From Pseudomonadota bacterium (GTDB taxonomy: Bacteria; Desulfobacterota; Desulfobacteria; Desulfobacterales; Desulfobacteraceae), in NCBI GenBank assembly GCA_018812385.1, contig JAHJDU010000091.1:1-6016 (forward strand): a DNA stretch of 6,016 bases. Direction: 5' to 3'. Under the pieces are notes generated by a model. The model made no database searches, was not told the DNA's origin, and saw only the letters and a list, made by a program, of their open reading frames with translations. Every line of letters starts with the position of its first letter. Within the stretch, counting starts at the first letter, position 1. Position numbers and translations under genes: made by a program. This document shows positions 4,709 to 6,016 of the stretch, in pieces.

Positions 4709-6016
4709 AAAGAAATCCAGCTTAACTGTCAAAAGTTTTTCAAGTTTTTTTACGGCCTGTTTGACGGCAAACATAATGATTCTATCCCCTGGTTTGACAA
4801 TACTTTCCCCTGCTGGAATCATGATTTGACTGTCCCTGATGATACAGACAAGAATCGCACCTTTGGGAAAAGAGATTTTTTTTAGTGGCTTGTCTGTAAT
4901 GTCCGAGGTTTCAAGGGCAATGGCTTCAATAAATTCCCCTCGTTCCCCTAAAATGGAAATATCAGATAAAACTTTTCCTTTTCTTACCTCCTTTAAAATT
5001 GAGCTGACAGCCGACAGTCGTGGGGAGACAACTTTTTTTATACCAATGGTGGAAAGAAGGGGAAAATAATTTGATTTGCTGATCCTGGTGATCGTATTTT
5101 CAATCCCCAGGTTTTTTGCCAGAAGGGAAACAAGGATATTGGTTTCGTCATTATTGGTGACAGAAACCAAGACATCGGTCTGGCTGATATTTTCTTCAAG
5201 AAAAAGTTTCTGGTCAGAGCCATCGCCATGAAGAATAATAGTTTTGTCCAATTGTTCTGACAGATAATGGCAGCGGTCAATATCAGACTCAATGATTTTT
5301 GTTTTAATGGAATCCTTTTCAAGCCGTTTGGCAAGACGTTCACCGATTCGTCCGCCACCGATAATCAAGGCTCTCTGGACAGGCAGTGTTTTTTTTCCGA
5401 AAAGGGCGAGCATTTTTTCAAGCTTCCCGGTTTCACTGACAAAATAGATTAAATCACCGGGTTCAACCGTGTTGCTGCCTCTTGGAACAATCACTTCATT
5501 ATTCCTGATGATGGCAGCAATCAAGGGTCTGCCCTCGCCAAACCGGGAAGGAAAATCAATCAATTTCATTCCTGCCATGGGAGAATGACTGTCAAGCCTG
5601 ATCCCGACATATTTTACCTTGCCATCAACAAAATCACCGACATCAACAGCCCCGGGAACATCCATAAGTTTTCTGATGGCATTTACCACTTCGATTTCAG
5701 GATTGATCACCGTATCAATATGAGGATTTTCTGTTTGAAACCGATGGTGATAGGAATCAAAATCAGCATCTCTGATTCTGGCAAGCTTTTTGGTCGTAGG
5801 GGATATCAGGTTGGTCATCAGACAGGCCACAAGATTTGTTTCATCACTGTCCGTCACTGCCAGAAGGATATCAGCCTCATTTATGCCGGCATCAATGAGA
5901 ACCCTGGGGTTGCTGCCGGATGCCGTAATAACCTGTATGTCCAGATTTTCGGAAAGACGTCGAATGGCATCCGGATCCTTGTCAATGACAACCACCTGCT
6001 TGTTTTCAGAAGCCAG
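4706..6016 (-). CDS. trkA: Trk potassium uptake regulatory subunit TrkA (two RCK domain pairs), 5' end beyond the window
   Basis: This is the cytoplasmic nucleotide-binding subunit that gates TrkH. The frame is open to the right edge and encodes 436 visible residues. The GTG at 5995-5993 is an internal Val codon, not the start: seven more codons (LASENKQ) precede it, and the first Gly-rich loop of the first Rossmann fold, about 20 residues, lies outside the window. Counting from that Val, the first RCK_N covers about 1-115, with VVVIDKD (acidic ribose-binding end at Asp5) and AVTDSDETN. The first RCK_C covers about 118-200 (RGSNTVEPGDLIYFV). The second RCK_N covers about 207-325, with its own GGGRIG loop at 213-218, Glu236 and HGDGSD at 256-261. 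The second RCK_C covers about 345-425 (IPAGESIVKPGDRIIMF). Two intact RCK_N/RCK_C pairs distinguish TrkA from the single-pair KtrA. NAD(H) or ATP/ADP is the expected ligand by family. The gene ends in overlap with trkH. Confidence 0.95.
   Translation of the reverse strand: MASENKQVVVIDKDPDAIRRLSENLDIQVITASGSNPRVLIDAGINEADILLAVTDSDETNLVACLMTNLISPTTKKLARIRDADFDSYHHRFQTENPHIDTVINPEIEVVNAIRKLMDVPGAVDVGDFVDGKVKYVGIRLDSHSPMAGMKLIDFPSRFGEGRPLIAAIIRNNEVIVPRGSNTVEPGDLIYFVSETGKLEKMLALFGKKTLPVQRALIIGGGRIGERLAKRLEKDSIKTKIIESDIDRCHYLSEQLDKTIILHGDGSDQKLFLEENISQTDVLVSVTNNDETNILVSLLAKNLGIENTITRISKSNYFPLLSTIGIKKVVSPRLSAVSSILKEVRKGKVLSDISILGERGEFIEAIALETSDITDKPLKKISFPKGAILVCIIRDSQIMIPAGESIVKPGDRIIMFAVKQAVKKLEKLLTVKLDFF

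Noticed and set aside
5993..5995. GTG as the start codon of trkA
   Set aside because: The frame remains open to the window edge, and the residues before it (LASENKQ) fit the first TrkA Rossmann fold, whose Gly-rich loop must lie further upstream.

Overview
The window reads as part of a bacterial chromosome carrying monovalent-cation transport genes. Dense gene packing, moderate-to-low GC, and the style of the proteins (a long MrpD-type subunit with a small two-helix partner gene, TrkA/TrkH, and stand-alone cyclic-nucleotide-binding-like proteins) suggest a Desulfobacterota (deltaproteobacterial) sulfate reducer such as a Desulfobacula/Desulfobacter relative. That placement is an inference from remembered family resemblance, not something the sequence proves.

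Layout. (1) Bases 1-189 hold a left-edge-open coding fragment that resembles the nuclease (RNase H-like) domain of a phage terminase large subunit. It has no ending of its own and runs in frame into the next gene. (2) On the + strand follows a tightly packed set that looks like one operon: a small two-helix membrane protein (190-435), an MrpD/MnhD-type antiporter subunit of 590 aa (425-2197, overlapping the small gene by 11 bp), and two paralogous proteins with a cyclic-nucleotide-binding fold (2213-2719 and 2760-3236). (3) Convergent to these, separated by only 18 bp, a trkA-trkH pair is encoded on the - strand. trkA (from the right edge to 4706) is upstream of trkH (4706-3255), and the two are joined by a TAATG stop/start overlap. 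The first ~20 codons of trkA lie outside the window.

How the genes fit together. The + strand antiporter subunit would move Na+ or H+ across the membrane, and the - strand TrkA/TrkH pair would import K+ under nucleotide control. Together they form an ion and pH homeostasis locus. The two cyclic-nucleotide-binding-like proteins have no DNA-binding domain and both lack the Glu and Arg that normally hold the cyclic nucleotide phosphate and ribose. They share a CxxxC pair at identical positions. They may be sensors or regulators of the neighbouring transporters that no longer use cAMP; this is inference.

The most notable points are the terminase-like fragment where other Mrp subunits would be expected, and the pair of degenerate cyclic-nucleotide-binding proteins. 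No RNA genes, CRISPR arrays, insertion sequences, long repeats or convincing intrinsic terminators were seen. The only gene-free stretches are 40 bp or shorter.
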